DNA from: Maricaulis sp.
Lineage (GTDB): Bacteria; Pseudomonadota; Alphaproteobacteria; Caulobacterales; Maricaulaceae
DNA: 64,000 nt
Reading direction: 5' to 3'
Assembly (NCBI RefSeq): GCF_030149425.1
Contig: NZ_JASBRQ010000010.1
Location: 1 to 64,000 of the forward strand
The translations under genes and the position numbers were made by a program. The first letter of the stretch is position 1. Every line of letters begins with the position of its first letter. The notes under the pieces were generated by a model. That model made no database searches. It saw only the letters and a list, made by a program, of their open reading frames with translations, and was not told where the DNA came from. Of this stretch, positions 8,325-17,763 are shown one piece after another.

Positions 8325-8543
8325 ATGTGTTCGAATTTTACGCCCCGTCCGCCGGCGGGGGATGCGGCAAGCGAAGCCGTCAGGGATTGGCTGGAGACCC
8401 AGTCGCGCGTGGTGAGTTATTGGCGCGAAGTGCTGATCGCCGCTGGTGGCGAGCTCGAACTGGTTGGCGCTCTGGATGCCCATGCCGACTTCCTGGCGGC
8501 GGCCGCACGGCGACGAAGTGCGGAAATTCCCAGCTTGCAGTGA
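8325..8543 (+). CDS. Small hypothetical protein (72 aa)
   Basis: The ATG at 8325 is preceded by a good ribosome-binding site (GGAGG, 8313-8317) and opens a 72-residue frame: MCSNFTPRPPAGDAASEAV, then a helical segment VRDWLETQSRVVSYWREVLI. It ends 40 bases before the SRP RNA. It is a soluble, Ala-rich, helical protein with no recognised domain. Codon usage is like the neighbours. It is not confirmed by any known family. Confidence 0.5.
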   Translation: MCSNFTPRPPAGDAASEAVRDWLETQSRVVSYWREVLIAAGGELELVGALDAHADFLAAAARRRSAEIPSLQ

Positions 8544-8552
8544 CCCCATCCC

Positions 8553-8581
8553 TTGCGCGCAGCGATTACGCGCGCGATATA
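8553..8581 (+). promoter_or_regulatory. Promoter of the SRP RNA gene
   Basis: A -35-like TTGCGC (8553-8558) and a -10-like GATATA (8576-8581) lie exactly 17 bases apart. They place the transcription start at about 8586-8588, which is where the pairing 5' end of the SRP RNA begins. Confidence 0.65.
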
Positions 8582-8585
8582 GACT

Positions 8586-8687
8586 GTGGAAGATCGGCGG
8601 TGGACGGATCCCTCGCCAACCCGGTCAGGTCCGGAAGGAAGCAGCCGTAACGAGTTCCGGTCCGGGTCGCTGTCCGGTCTTCCACTT
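8586..8687 (+). ncRNA. ffs: Signal recognition particle RNA (4.5S type)
   Basis: A roughly 100-nt small bacterial SRP RNA. The diagnostic apical loop is present (GGTCAGGTCCGGAAGGAAGC, then AGCCG), with the GGAA tetraloop and the asymmetric AGCAGCC loop that bind Ffh. The ends pair: GTGGAAGA (8586-8593) with TCTTCCAC (8678-8685). It targets nascent membrane and secretory proteins to SecYEG together with Ffh and FtsY. It lies immediately upstream of dnaX, a common bacterial arrangement. Confidence 0.95.
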
Positions 8688-8724
8688 AAACGCCGTACCG
8701 CAACTTCTGCCCCCAAGAGCCCGC

Positions 8725-10500
8725 ATGGACGAGACGCCGCTCCAGACCGAAAGCCCAGGAGCGGACGCGCCTCTCATGCCCGGTCTCGATCTGCCGGAGA
8801 CGCCGGTGGATCAGGGCTATCAGGTCCTGGCGCGCAAATACCGTCCCGATACGTTCGAAGACCTGATCGGTCAGGATGCCATGGTACGCACCCTGACCAA
8901 TGCCTTCGCCGCCGGCCGTATCGCTCATGCCTATATGCTCACCGGTGTACGCGGTGTCGGCAAGACGACGACGGCACGCCTGATTGCGCGCGCCCTCAAC
9001 TATAAGAGTGAGACCGTCGACGCGCCGCATATGGAACTCACCGAACGCGGTGAGCATTGCGATGCCATTGCCCGCTCGGCGCATGTCGACGTTATGGAAA
9101 TGGATGCCGCCTCGCGGACCGGTGTCGGCGATATCCGGGAAATTCTTGATGGTGTGCGCTATGCGCCGGTATCCGGGCGCTACAAGGTCTACATCATCGA
9201 CGAGGTGCACATGCTGTCCACCTCGGCCTTCAATGCCCTGCTGAAAACGCTCGAGGAGCCGCCGGAGCACGCCAAGTTCATTTTCGCGACGACGGAGATC
9301 CGCAAAGTTCCGGTCACCGTGCTGTCGCGCTGCCAGCGTTTCGACCTCAAGCGGATCGATCGCGAGGTGTTGACCGACCATCTGGCCCGCATTTGCGGTC
9401 TGGAGGGGGCCAATGTCGAGCGTGACGGGCTCTCGCTGATCGCGCGTGCCGCCGAAGGCTCGGTGCGCGACGCCCTGTCCCTGCTTGATCAGGCCATTGT
9501 GCAAGGTGCTGACAGCGATGCCGCCGTCGATGCCGCACAGATCCGCGACATGCTGGGGCTGGCCGACCGGGCGCGCGTGCTCGACTTGCTCGAGCATGCG
9601 CTGCAGGTGCGCACCTCCGATGCCATCCACGAACTCGCTGCGCTCTATGATGCCGGTGGCGATCCGGTCGTGATCTCGCGCGATCTGCTGGAATACATCC
9701 ACGCCCTGTCACGGGTAAAGGCGGTCGGCTCCGCTGCCGATCTGGGTGAAAGCGCGGAAACGCTTGACCGGCTTGTCGCCCTGGCCGGCCCCTTGAGCCT
9801 GGGTCAATTGACCCGGTTCTGGAAAATCATGCTCACCGGGCTCGATGATGTCCGCGCCGCGCCGGATGCCCTGGCCGCAGCGGAGATGACGCTGTTGCGC
9901 CTGATCGCCGCTGCCGGGCTGCCAGCGCCGGAAGATGCGGCACGCCTGCTGGCCTCAACCCCGCCGGCTCCTGCGGATGCACCCGCTCCGGCGGCCATGG
10001 AGGCGCCGGGAAAGCCTGAGCGACAGGTCGAGGCGGTGGTCGCACCGCCTGCCATTCCCGAAAGCGCTGCCGCAGAACCTGCCTTCCCGGGTCTGGACAG
10101 TTTTGAAGACCTGATCCGCATGCTGCAGCAAAAGCGCGATATCGCTCTGCAGTCCGATGTCGAGCGCTTCGTCCGCCCGGTCAGCTTCAAACCGCCGAGC
10201 ATGACCTTCCAGCCCGCCGAGGAGGCACCCTCCGACCTGGCGCAGAAGTTGGCGCGGCGGCTGCTGGAATGGACCGGCGAACGCTGGGCCATTCTCGCTG
10301 ACGTCGAGGCCGTGGGTGGAGAGACCTGGTTCGAGCGCCGCCAGCGCGAAAAGGAAGAACGGCGCCAGCAGGCGCTCAAGGACCCGGCACTTGTGCAAGC
10401 GATGGAACTCTTCCCCGACGCCACGCTGAAACGCATTATCGAGCCGCCCGCGGATGTCCCGCAGGACGCGGCGCCCGCATCGACGGAGAATAAGGCATGA
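8725..10500 (+). CDS. dnaX: DNA polymerase III subunit tau/gamma
   Basis: A 591-residue clamp-loader ATPase. The start is the ATG at 8725, just after the SRP RNA; an open frame continues to 8446 but runs through the RNA and is rejected. Walker A is GVRGVGKT (74-81), the Walker B/DExx motif is DEVH (159-162), and sensor regions follow. The usual four-cysteine zinc module is degenerate and only Cys112 remains, as I recall for other alphaproteobacterial DnaX proteins. The region from about 415 is an Ala/Pro-rich linker and the divergent tau-specific tail. It overlaps ybaB by 4 bases (ATGA), so dnaX-ybaB-recR form one operon. Confidence 0.96.
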   Translation: MDETPLQTESPGADAPLMPGLDLPETPVDQGYQVLARKYRPDTFEDLIGQDAMVRTLTNAFAAGRIAHAYMLTGVRGVGKTTTARLIARALNYKSETVDAPHMELTERGEHCDAIARSAHVDVMEMDAASRTGVGDIREILDGVRYAPVSGRYKVYIIDEVHMLSTSAFNALLKTLEEPPEHAKFIFATTEIRKVPVTVLSRCQRFDLKRIDREVLTDHLARICGLEGANVERDGLSLIARAAEGSVRDALSLLDQAIVQGADSDAAVDAAQIRDMLGLADRARVLDLLEHALQVRTSDAIHELAALYDAGGDPVVISRDLLEYIHALSRVKAVGSAADLGESAETLDRLVALAGPLSLGQLTRFWKIMLTGLDDVRAAPDALAAAEMTLLRLIAAAGLPAPEDAARLLASTPPAPADAPAPAAMEAPGKPERQVEAVVAPPAIPESAAAEPAFPGLDSFEDLIRMLQQKRDIALQSDVERFVRPVSFKPPSMTFQPAEEAPSDLAQKLARRLLEWTGERWAILADVEAVGGETWFERRQREKEERRQQALKDPALVQAMELFPDATLKRIIEPPADVPQDAAPASTENKA

Positions 10501-10820
10501 AAGACCTGATGGGCCTGATGAAGCAGGCGCAGGAAATGCAGCAGAAAATGTCCGAGGCGCAGGCGCGCCTGGACGAGACCGAGGTGACCGGTGAAAGCGG
10601 TGCCGGCATGGTCCGCGTCACGCTCACGGCCAAGGGCGATATGCGCGGCGTGCAGATCGACAAGTCGATGATGGATCCGCAGGAGCCGGAGATCCTCGAA
10701 GACCTGATCATTGCGGCGCATAATGATGCCCGCCGCAAGGCCGAGGAGGCTCAGCGCGAGGTCATGAAAGAAGCTGCCGGCGGCCTGCAATTGCCCCCGG
10801 GCATGAACCTGCCCTTCTAG
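10497..10820 (+). CDS. ybaB: YbaB/EbfC nucleoid-associated protein
   Basis: A 107-residue protein with the N-terminal helix [20 protein letters not shown] and the family core GVQIDKSMM ... [11 protein letters not shown]. YbaB dimers bind DNA with weak sequence preference and help organise the nucleoid. It is translationally coupled to dnaX through a 4-base overlap and is followed by recR, the standard gene order. Confidence 0.95.
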   Translation: MKDLMGLMKQAQEMQQKMSEAQARLDETEVTGESGAGMVRVTLTAKGDMRGVQIDKSMMDPQEPEILEDLIIAAHNDARRKAEEAQREVMKEAAGGLQLPPGMNLPF

Positions 10821-10836
10821 CCAGCGGACCAGAGTC

Positions 10837-11442
10837 ATGCGCAGCGCTTCTGCCGGACCGGAAATTGAACGTCTGATCACGCTTCTGGCCAAATTGCCGG
10901 GGCTCGGCCCCCGTTCGGCGCGCCGAGCGGCGCTCTTCCTCCTGTCCAAGCGCGACCCGCTGATGCGCCCGTTGGCCGATGCGCTGGCCGATGCAGCGGA
11001 CAAGATCACCGCCTGTTCCGTGTGCGGCAATCTGGATGTGTCCGATCCGTGTTCCGTCTGCAGCGCCGCCGGCCGCCAGGCGAATGCGATCTGTGTTGTG
11101 GAAACGGTCGGTGATTTGTGGGCCCTGGAACGGGCCGGGGCTTTCAAGGGCCGTTATCACGTCCTCGGCGGCGTATTGTCGGCGCTCGACGGTGTGCGCC
11201 CGGAAGATCTCAATATCGCCCGGCTGGTCGAGCGGGCTGCCGATCCCGAGGTGACCGAGATCGTGCTGGCGCTCAATGCCACGGTCGACGGACAGACCAC
11301 CGCCCATTACCTCGCCGATCGCCTTGAGAGTGCCGGGGTCAGCGTGACCTCGCTGGCGCGCGGTGTCCCGGTCGGTGGCGAACTGGATTATCTTGACGAC
11401 GGCACTCTGGCCGCGGCCTTCAAGAGCCGGTCCAGCGTCTGA
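10837..11442 (+). CDS. recR: Recombination mediator RecR
   Basis: A 201-residue protein acting with RecO (and RecF) to load RecA on SSB-coated gaps. An N-terminal helix-hairpin-helix ([11 protein letters not shown]) is followed by a C4 zinc finger (Cys60, 63, 72, 75), the Toprim domain ([13 protein letters not shown]) and a C-terminal Walker B-like segment. It is 16 bases downstream of ybaB and is the last gene of the dnaX operon. Confidence 0.96.
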   Translation: MRSASAGPEIERLITLLAKLPGLGPRSARRAALFLLSKRDPLMRPLADALADAADKITACSVCGNLDVSDPCSVCSAAGRQANAICVVETVGDLWALERAGAFKGRYHVLGGVLSALDGVRPEDLNIARLVERAADPEVTEIVLALNATVDGQTTAHYLADRLESAGVSVTSLARGVPVGGELDYLDDGTLAAAFKSRSSV

Positions 11443-11484
11443 ATTTTTCTATGCTTTCTGCAAAATCGCCCTACTCTTTGTAGA

Positions 11485-11502
11485 GGACGCACTCTCGCGT
11501 CC
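11485..11502 (+). promoter_or_regulatory. Leader hairpin before yhhQ
   Basis: GGACGC-ACTCTC-GCGTCC: a 6-bp stem with a 6-base loop, 15 bases before the start codon and close to the ribosome-binding region. It might modulate translation. It does not match the preQ1-I consensus as far as I can judge by eye. Confidence 0.25.
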
Positions 11503-11517
11503 GGGGCGGGGCTTTGC

Positions 11518-12240
11518 ATGACGGATCAGACTAAGCCGAGATTTCTGGGCGCAGAGCGCATCAACCGGCGCGATTTCGTGCTGATCTTTTGTGTTGGCCT
11601 GTTCATGGTCTCGCTGGTCACTGCCGCGGTGACAGCGATCAAGATCAATACAGTTTCGATCCTCGGCTGGGAGCTTCTGGTTCCGGCCGGATCACTGGCT
11701 TTCGCCCTGACCTATCTGGCCACTGATGTGATTTCGGAGGTTTGGGGGCGGGCGACGGCGCTGATGGTCGTGTTTGCCGGCCTGGCCATGCGTTTCGTCA
11801 TCCTGGTTTTGTTCTTGGTGGCGCTTTATGCCGAGAACGTCGTCGGTTTCCTCGGTGTCGCCGACAGTTGGACGCCGGAGCGCCAGCAGGCCTTTGAGGG
11901 CGTGCTCGGGAGCTCCTTGCGCATCAATATAGCCGGGGTAATCGCCTTTGGTATCAGTGCGCTGGTCGATGTCTTCCTGTTCCACTTCCTGCATGTACGT
12001 CAGGAAGGGAAGAACCTGTTATGGCTGCGCAATAATGTCTCGACCATGCTGTCTCAGGTGTTCAACAGCGTCTTCTTCATCGTCGCCGCTTTTGGCTGGA
12101 CCATGCCGTGGACGGCGATCGGCAGTCTCATCATCGGCCAGATCGTGGTGAAACTGCTCGTCGCCGCCTTCGACACGCCGCTCGTCTACCTGTTGCGCAA
12201 TCTGGCGACAGAAAGAAAGCTGTTCGACTTCAAGGGTTAG
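11518..12240 (+). CDS. yhhQ: VUT/YhhQ family queuosine-precursor transporter
   Basis: A 240-residue membrane protein with about six helices. The motif TYLATDVISEVWG at about 65-77 is the hallmark of the VUT/YhhQ family, which imports queuosine precursors (preQ0 or preQ1) in E. coli. Substrate here is by family only. Two small hairpins (11471-11483 and 11485-11502) precede the ATG, but I could not fit them to a preQ1 riboswitch. The stop codon overlaps that of the convergent dehydrogenase gene. Confidence 0.88.
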   Translation: MTDQTKPRFLGAERINRRDFVLIFCVGLFMVSLVTAAVTAIKINTVSILGWELLVPAGSLAFALTYLATDVISEVWGRATALMVVFAGLAMRFVILVLFLVALYAENVVGFLGVADSWTPERQQAFEGVLGSSLRINIAGVIAFGISALVDVFLFHFLHVRQEGKNLLWLRNNVSTMLSQVFNSVFFIVAAFGWTMPWTAIGSLIIGQIVVKLLVAAFDTPLVYLLRNLATERKLFDFKG

Positions 12241-13367
12241 CGCGTCGCCGGCTCCAGGCGCAGGACCTGGCCATCGAGATCATCTGTCAGAATGTAGATG
12301 TAACCGTCCGGACCGGTCTGCACGTCGCGGATCCGGTGACCGGCTTCGGTCAGGAGCTGTTCTTCGCCGATAACGCGGTCGCCATCGACCTCGTAACGCA
12401 CCAGCATCGAGCCCGCGAGGGCGCCGACAAAGACATCACCCTGCCAGCCCGGGAAGGCGTCGCCTTGGTAAAAGGCCATGCCGGACGGGGCGATGGACGG
12501 GTTCCAGTACCAGATCGGCTCCTCATAACCCTCGCCCTCAGTTGCGTCGGAGATCGGGGAGCCATTGTAATTGATGCCATAGGTCACGGCCGGCCAGCCA
12601 TAATTGAGACCGGATTCAACGATGTTGATCTCGTCGCCGCCGCGCGCGCCGTGCTCATGTGTCCATACCGAACCGGTGTCCGGGTTGATGGCGATGCCCT
12701 GGATATTGCGGTGGCCGTAGGAAAAGATCTCCGGCTGGGCGCCACGGCTGGTGACGAAGGGATTGTCGAACGGTACCGACCCGTCATCATTGAGCCGCAC
12801 CAGCGTGCCGAGATGATTGGCCAGGTTCTGGCTCTCATTCCGGTGGAGCCCGCCATCGCCCAGGGTCAGCATCAGCGTACCGTCTGTGAGGAACTGGATG
12901 CGGCCGCCAAAATGGAAGCCGCGCTCCTTGTCGAAATTGACCTGGAACAGCTCCTCGACATCGGTCAGCGCGGTCGCGTCTTCATTCAGGCGTCCACGGC
13001 CCAGTGCCGTGTGATTGGCAGCCGGTGTTCCGGCAGAATAAGCGAAATAGACCAGGCGATTATCTTCGAACTGCGGGTGCAGGGCGAGGCCGAGCAGTCC
13101 ACCCTGGCGTTCGACCAGAAGATCGTCCGGCAGGCCGGAGACTTCCTGCTCGCGCAGGCCGTTCTCATCGACATAACGCAGCCGGCCTTCACGTTCGCTG
13201 ACCAGCATCGCTCCTCCGGGCAGAAAGGCCATGCCCCAGGGAAATTCCAGGCCTTCAGCGACGCTCGCGACGCGGAAGTCCGCCTGGGTGGATTCGATGA
13301 CCTCCTGAGCGTGGGCAGCAGAGCCCAGGACAAGAGCGGCGGCGGAAAGCGCAAGAACACGACGCAT
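12237..13367 (-). CDS. PQQ-dependent sugar dehydrogenase (YliI/soluble GDH family)
   Basis: About 376 residues from the ATG at 13367, which gives a signal peptide (ending SAAHAQ); the 13385 start adds an unlikely leader. It is a periplasmic six-bladed beta-propeller of the glucose/sorbosone dehydrogenase family. Blade signatures include FLPGGAMLVSEREGRL, GRIQFLTDGTLMLTLGDGG and HRNIQGIAINPDTG. E. coli YliI (Asd) oxidises aldoses with PQQ. No PQQ synthesis genes are in the window, so cofactor supply is unknown. Its stop overlaps that of yhhQ, so the two genes are convergent. Confidence 0.9.
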   Translation of the reverse strand: MRRVLALSAAALVLGSAAHAQEVIESTQADFRVASVAEGLEFPWGMAFLPGGAMLVSEREGRLRYVDENGLREQEVSGLPDDLLVERQGGLLGLALHPQFEDNRLVYFAYSAGTPAANHTALGRGRLNEDATALTDVEELFQVNFDKERGFHFGGRIQFLTDGTLMLTLGDGGLHRNESQNLANHLGTLVRLNDDGSVPFDNPFVTSRGAQPEIFSYGHRNIQGIAINPDTGSVWTHEHGARGGDEINIVESGLNYGWPAVTYGINYNGSPISDATEGEGYEEPIWYWNPSIAPSGMAFYQGDAFPGWQGDVFVGALAGSMLVRYEVDGDRVIGEEQLLTEAGHRIRDVQTGPDGYIYILTDDLDGQVLRLEPATR

Positions 13368-13462
13368 GAAGTCTCTCCCTATCATTGCGCTCTAGATAGG
13401 GCGAAGAATGGGGCAAGGCAAAGGCCGCACTGAAGTGGTCCTAATAGGCGGCTAAAGCGCGC

Positions 13463-14581
13463 CTAGAGCGAGAATGAGGCGGCGAAATTCGCCAGGCGCG
13501 GCCCCCAGGACGGTTCGAATGCGCTGACCTGGGCCCAGCGGCGGCGGGCACGCCCGGGCAGGTTGGCCAGTGGTGCCGGAAGCGCCTGTACGGCTTTCTC
13601 GCCGGTTTCCCAGCTGGCAATGCCGAGTGAGGCGAGGCCGGGCTTGAGGAAACGGCCCTGGTCGAGCGGCACTTCATAGCTGGCATAGTACTTCTTGTAG
13701 TGCTGTCCGCCACGACCCAGATCGATGCGCTTGAGCCCGCGGTCCGGCGCGCCCTCGAACAGGCCGTGCAGCAGCAGGAGGCCCGGCGAGAAGCGGCTCA
13801 GCTCCGGGTCGTAGGCCGGGAACCAGGAGTGATACATATCATCGGCGACAAGGCCGAACTCGACCGCGGCCAGACGGTCGCCGAACCAGAGCGAGGCGGT
13901 CAGGCCGGAAAATTCCTGGCCTTCGCGGCGGCGCAGATTGCGTAACACGTCCTGCACCCAGCTGATGCCGAAGACATTGAGCTTGCCGGTGTCGCGATAC
14001 TGTTTCTGTTTCCAGGCTGCGAGCTGAGCGAAGGCCTCGCCTGATGCATCGCCGAGCTCCACCCGGACCGGGCCGAACTCGCGCTCGGCGGCCCGGGCGC
14101 GGCGGGCGGTCTTCTTGAAATGATCCTTGAACATCGCCTTCTGCGCCGCGAAATAGGCGTCCGGCCCATCCCGCAGGTCAGCGATGACCGATCCTTCGCG
14201 GCCGCGTCGGCTCGGCTTGTGGCCGCCCATCGGACAATACCAGTTGTCGAACACCAGAGCCGAGGCACCAGTCGCAGCAACGACCTTTTTCGGCGTTAAC
14301 TGGGAATAATCCCCTGCAATCACGCCCTGATAGTCGCTCATCGGAGCCCCGACCGGACGCGCGACACCCTCGCGTGGCGCGTGATGGGGCAGGAAACCGA
14401 TCGGGCCGTTCTCGTTCTCGAACACGGCGACCCGGACATCGCCGCGCGCCCAGTGCACGGTTTCGGCGAATTCATAGCGCATATACGGGCTGGTCAGCGT
14501 CCCGTTCGGGGCCGCCCAGGCATTCCACTGGACGATCTCGTCCGCGCTAATGTCTCCGATTGAAACGATCCGGCTGCGCAT
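13463..14581 (-). CDS. GNAT/CelD-type acyltransferase
   Basis: About 372 residues from the ATG at 14581. It resembles the CelD/BcsL-like GNAT family (double acyltransferase fold, related to FemAB). The N-terminal half carries a substrate-recognition fold. The C-terminal half has LTASLWFGDRLAAVEFGL and the conserved DLGRGGQHYKKYYASYEVPL near the end. Members acylate sugars in polysaccharide or holdfast synthesis; Caulobacter HfsK is one such protein, but no holdfast or polysaccharide genes are adjacent, so the substrate is unknown. It is divergent from rmuC. Confidence 0.75.
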   Translation of the reverse strand: MRSRIVSIGDISADEIVQWNAWAAPNGTLTSPYMRYEFAETVHWARGDVRVAVFENENGPIGFLPHHAPREGVARPVGAPMSDYQGVIAGDYSQLTPKKVVAATGASALVFDNWYCPMGGHKPSRRGREGSVIADLRDGPDAYFAAQKAMFKDHFKKTARRARAAEREFGPVRVELGDASGEAFAQLAAWKQKQYRDTGKLNVFGISWVQDVLRNLRRREGQEFSGLTASLWFGDRLAAVEFGLVADDMYHSWFPAYDPELSRFSPGLLLLHGLFEGAPDRGLKRIDLGRGGQHYKKYYASYEVPLDQGRFLKPGLASLGIASWETGEKAVQALPAPLANLPGRARRRWAQVSAFEPSWGPRLANFAASFSL

Positions 14582-14712
14582 TTCAGGTCTCCGTTTCTCC
14601 TGAGGCGGGAAATGCAAGCTGCAGGCCGATTGGGTGAAGCGAGCAGGGTGACCGCTTTTGTCGCCTCACGCGTGCTAGCATCAGGGGCAATTGAACGATT
14701 CGGATATGTGTC

Positions 14713-16107
14713 ATGGATGTACTCGCTGTTTCCGCCTTCGCCGGTCTGGCCGTCTTCGCCGCCATTTCTGCGGCCCTGCTGGTCTGGACACGCACGCTGA
14801 CCGCTCGTGCGGGGCAGTTACAGACGGAGCTGACTGAGGCCCGCGAGCGGCTGAGTGAGAGCCAGACGGCGCGCTTGCAGGCCGAGGCGGAGGCGCGACG
14901 CATCGAGGGGCTGGAAAAAGAACTGTCCGAGGAGCGCGGCCATCGCGCCGAGGCGGATCGAGCCGTTGCGGCGATGAAAGCCTCAGCGGATGAGCGTGAA
15001 CGCGCCTTTGCCCGTGAAAAGGAACAGCTGGCCGCCATGGGCAGCGATATCCAGGACAAGTTCAAGGCCCTGGCCGGCGAAGTCCTGGAAACGAGCCAGA
15101 AGAAACTGGCCGAAACCGCCAAGACCAATCTGGGCGCTCAGCAGGAAAAGGCCGTGCTCGAATTCAAGAGCCTGGTCAGCCCGGTTGGCGACAGTCTCAA
15201 GGCTTTGCGTGAGCAGGTCGAGGCGGTGGAGAAGCAGCGCCTGGCCGATAAATCGGGACTGGCCGAGCAGATCGGTCATCTCTCCACAGGGCTCAACCGC
15301 CAGCACCAGGAGACCGCGAAACTGGTCAACGCCCTGCAGCGTTCCTCCACCACGCGCGGTCAGTGGGGCGAGCGTACGGTCGAGAACATCCTCGAGCTCG
15401 CCGGATTGACGCGCGGTATCGACTATGAAAGCCAGCACCAGACCGCCAATACCGAGGGCGACAAACTGCGCCCCGACTTTGTTGTCCGTTTGCCGGGCGG
15501 CGGCCGTTTCGTGATCGATAGCAAGGTGGCCCTGACCGCCTATCTTGACGCGGTTGAAGCGCCGGACGAGGCGAGTGAGAAGGAGGCCCGCCGCCGTCAC
15601 GCCGCGCAGGTGAAGACGCACGTCAAACAACTGGCTAAGAAGGACTATGCCCAGGCCGTTGATGGCGCGATTGATTTCGTGGCGCTGTTCATTCCCGGTG
15701 AGAGTTTCTATGCCGCCGCGATTGATGAGGACCCCAACCTCTTTGACGAGGCGATCAAGGCGGGCGTTATCATCACCACGCCCGCGACCCTGCTCGCCCT
15801 GGCCAAGGCGGTGGCCTATGGCTGGCGTCAGCAGGCGCTGGAGGATAATGCCCAGAAAATCTCCGATCTCGGGGCAGAGCTGTATGACCGTCTCAACACT
15901 TTTGCCGGTCATCTTGATCGCGTTGGCTCGGGGCTGCGGTCGGCGACATCGAACTACAACAAGGCGGTCTCTTCGCTCGAGAGCCGGGTGCTGGTCAGCG
16001 GTCGCAAGCTGGCCGAGCTCAATGCCGCGGCCACCTCGGCCATCGACACACCGAAACAGGTCGAGGAGAGCGCCCGGGCGCTGGCGGCACCCGAGGCAGT
16101 GGAGTGA
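14713..16107 (+). CDS. rmuC: DNA recombination protein RmuC
   Basis: A 464-residue protein. A single N-terminal membrane helix (about 3-28) is followed by a long coiled coil (30-115, rich in Glu/Arg/Ala). The nuclease-like RmuC core follows, with STTRGQWGERTVENILELAG, GDKLRPDFVVRLPGG and FVIDSKVALTAYL (a PD-(D/E)xK-like arrangement). It is thought to act on DNA to limit rearrangements at inverted repeats. It lies upstream of def on the same strand with an 81-base gap. Confidence 0.93.
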   Translation: MDVLAVSAFAGLAVFAAISAALLVWTRTLTARAGQLQTELTEARERLSESQTARLQAEAEARRIEGLEKELSEERGHRAEADRAVAAMKASADERERAFAREKEQLAAMGSDIQDKFKALAGEVLETSQKKLAETAKTNLGAQQEKAVLEFKSLVSPVGDSLKALREQVEAVEKQRLADKSGLAEQIGHLSTGLNRQHQETAKLVNALQRSSTTRGQWGERTVENILELAGLTRGIDYESQHQTANTEGDKLRPDFVVRLPGGGRFVIDSKVALTAYLDAVEAPDEASEKEARRRHAAQVKTHVKQLAKKDYAQAVDGAIDFVALFIPGESFYAAAIDEDPNLFDEAIKAGVIITTPATLLALAKAVAYGWRQQALEDNAQKISDLGAELYDRLNTFAGHLDRVGSGLRSATSNYNKAVSSLESRVLVSGRKLAELNAAATSAIDTPKQVEESARALAAPEAVE

Positions 16108-16188
16108 GGGTGCAAAAAAGTCGCTATAGCAGGCGCAAGGCTCCGTCACATTCTTGATCGGTTAAGCCCCAGCCCTTATCTAGAGCTC

Positions 16189-16713
16189 ATGGCTATTCGT
16201 GAAATTCTGACCGTACCGAATCCGATCTTGAAAGAGATCTCCAAGCCCGTCGACGGCGTCGACGACGAGCTTCGTGAACTCATGGATGACATGCTGGAGA
16301 CGATGTACGAGGCTGATGGTATCGGTCTGGCAGCGATCCAGGTCGGTGTGCCCAAGCGCATCATCGTTATGGATCTGTCCGGTCCGGAAGAAAAAGCGGC
16401 GCCAAAATTCTTCGTCAATCCGGTGCTTTCCGACCCGTCCGACAGCCTGCGTCCTTATGAAGAGGGCTGCCTGTCCGTGCCGGGCTATTATGAAAGCGTC
16501 GACCGCCCCGACCGCATCAAGATCACCTATCTCGACTATGACGGGAACAAGGTGGAGGAGATCGCCGAGGGCATGTATGCCACCTGTATCCAGCACGAGA
16601 TGGACCATCTCGAAGGCGTGCTCTTCATCGATTACCTCTCGCGCCTGAAGCGTCAGCGCGCGGTACAGAAGGTGAAAAAGCTGGAAAAGGACAAGGCCCG
16701 CGACGCGGCCTGA
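16189..16713 (+). CDS. def: Peptide deformylase
   Basis: A 174-residue metalloenzyme that removes the formyl group from the initiator methionine of new proteins. All three motifs are intact: GIGLAAIQ (44-51), EGCLS (92-96, Cys94 a metal ligand) and QHEMDH (135-140, His136 and His140 metal ligands, Glu137 catalytic). In many alphaproteobacteria fmt and truA follow directly. Here five other genes stand between them. Confidence 0.97.
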   Translation: MAIREILTVPNPILKEISKPVDGVDDELRELMDDMLETMYEADGIGLAAIQVGVPKRIIVMDLSGPEEKAAPKFFVNPVLSDPSDSLRPYEEGCLSVPGYYESVDRPDRIKITYLDYDGNKVEEIAEGMYATCIQHEMDHLEGVLFIDYLSRLKRQRAVQKVKKLEKDKARDAA

Positions 16714-16794
16714 TCCCGGCTCCTCGATTACCAAATGGATATTTGAGCGGTTCCTCCGGCCTGCCTAGAAGGGAAAGGCTGCGGGAGCGTCATA

Positions 16795-17763
16795 ATGTTT
16801 ACATTCTCAATTCCGGCTTTGGCTCTTGCGCTCACCGCAATGGCTCAAGAAATCCACCCAGCGCCCGGTGCCCAAGTTGAGCTGGGCGGGTACCGGCTGC
16901 ATGTGATTGAACGCGGCCAGGGGCCGGCGACTGTCGTTTATTTTCACGGTGCGGGCAATGCGGCCGCAATCTGGCTGCCGGTAATGAATGCCTTGGCAGG
17001 GGAAGGGCGCCATCTCGCATTCGATGACCCGGGTGCAGGCTGGTCCGACCTTGCGCCCTTGAACGCGACGCTGCGGCAACAGGCGTTTGACGCTGAACGT
17101 GCGCTGGCTCAACTGGATGCCGAAGGGCCGCTTATTCTGGTCGGGCATTCGCGTGGCGGCTTGGTGGCTCTGGAGTTCGCCCGTCAATTCCGCGACCGCG
17201 TATCCGGTGTCGTGCTCGTCGACTCCTCGCATCCCAATATGATGCTGCGTTATCGCAATCCCGCGGATGGCAGTTTCGCCTGGCAAGCAGTGCGAACGCG
17301 CCAGAGCGGGCGTCGAGTGCCGGCTGTATCGCGCGAGCCGATACCAGCGGGTATTGAGACGCGATGCTTTACGCCGCAGCGCGATGTCAGTGAACTTACA
17401 CGGGACTGGCCGGAAGCGGATGCCGAAATTCTCCGGCTCGCCTATAATCAACCGATATGCCAGCCGCAGGGGCTGCGAACATTCTTCTCTGACGAGCTGG
17501 AATATATTGGCCAACACTGGTCCGATTATCATCTCGGCGATATTCCGCTGACCATCATCTTCGCGAATGCGCGCAGCTATAATGGCGACGAGATATGGAC
17601 CTCGGAACGGCTCGCGGAACGCTCGCGTCGCCTGTCGCGGGATTTGACCAGCCTGTCCACACATGCCCGGCTCGTCGCGCTGGATGGCGTATCGCATGCC
17701 ATCCATGTGGATGCACCGGACGCGGTGGCAGGGCATATTCGTGCCCTAATCGGCGCCCCCTAG
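16795..17763 (+). CDS. Secreted alpha/beta hydrolase
   Basis: A 322-residue protein with a short signal-like N-terminus (MFTFSIPALALALTAMAQ). It has the alpha/beta hydrolase fold: oxyanion segment YFHGAGNA (49-56), nucleophile elbow GHSRGG with Ser119, and a C-terminal His in GVSHAIHV. It would hydrolyse an ester or amide in the periplasm, but the substrate cannot be predicted. Base composition appears less GC-rich than the neighbours, and it lies in the insertion between def and fmt, which suggests acquisition. Its stop overlaps the convergent GST-like gene by 4 bases. Confidence 0.8.
   Translation: MFTFSIPALALALTAMAQEIHPAPGAQVELGGYRLHVIERGQGPATVVYFHGAGNAAAIWLPVMNALAGEGRHLAFDDPGAGWSDLAPLNATLRQQAFDAERALAQLDAEGPLILVGHSRGGLVALEFARQFRDRVSGVVLVDSSHPNMMLRYRNPADGSFAWQAVRTRQSGRRVPAVSREPIPAGIETRCFTPQRDVSELTRDWPEADAEILRLAYNQPICQPQGLRTFFSDELEYIGQHWSDYHLGDIPLTIIFANARSYNGDEIWTSERLAERSRRLSRDLTSLSTHARLVALDGVSHAIHVDAPDAVAGHIRALIGAP

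Noticed and set aside
8446-8724. Extended DnaX N-terminus
   Set aside because: It passes through the SRP RNA and its promoter; DnaX homology begins after 8725.
11443-11517. preQ1 riboswitch before yhhQ
   Set aside because: Two small hairpins exist, but the preQ1-I consensus loop and A-rich tail could not be found by eye.
14983-16149. 388-codon frame antisense to rmuC
   Set aside because: The sense strand codes a complete RmuC with intact motifs; this is a GC-rich shadow.
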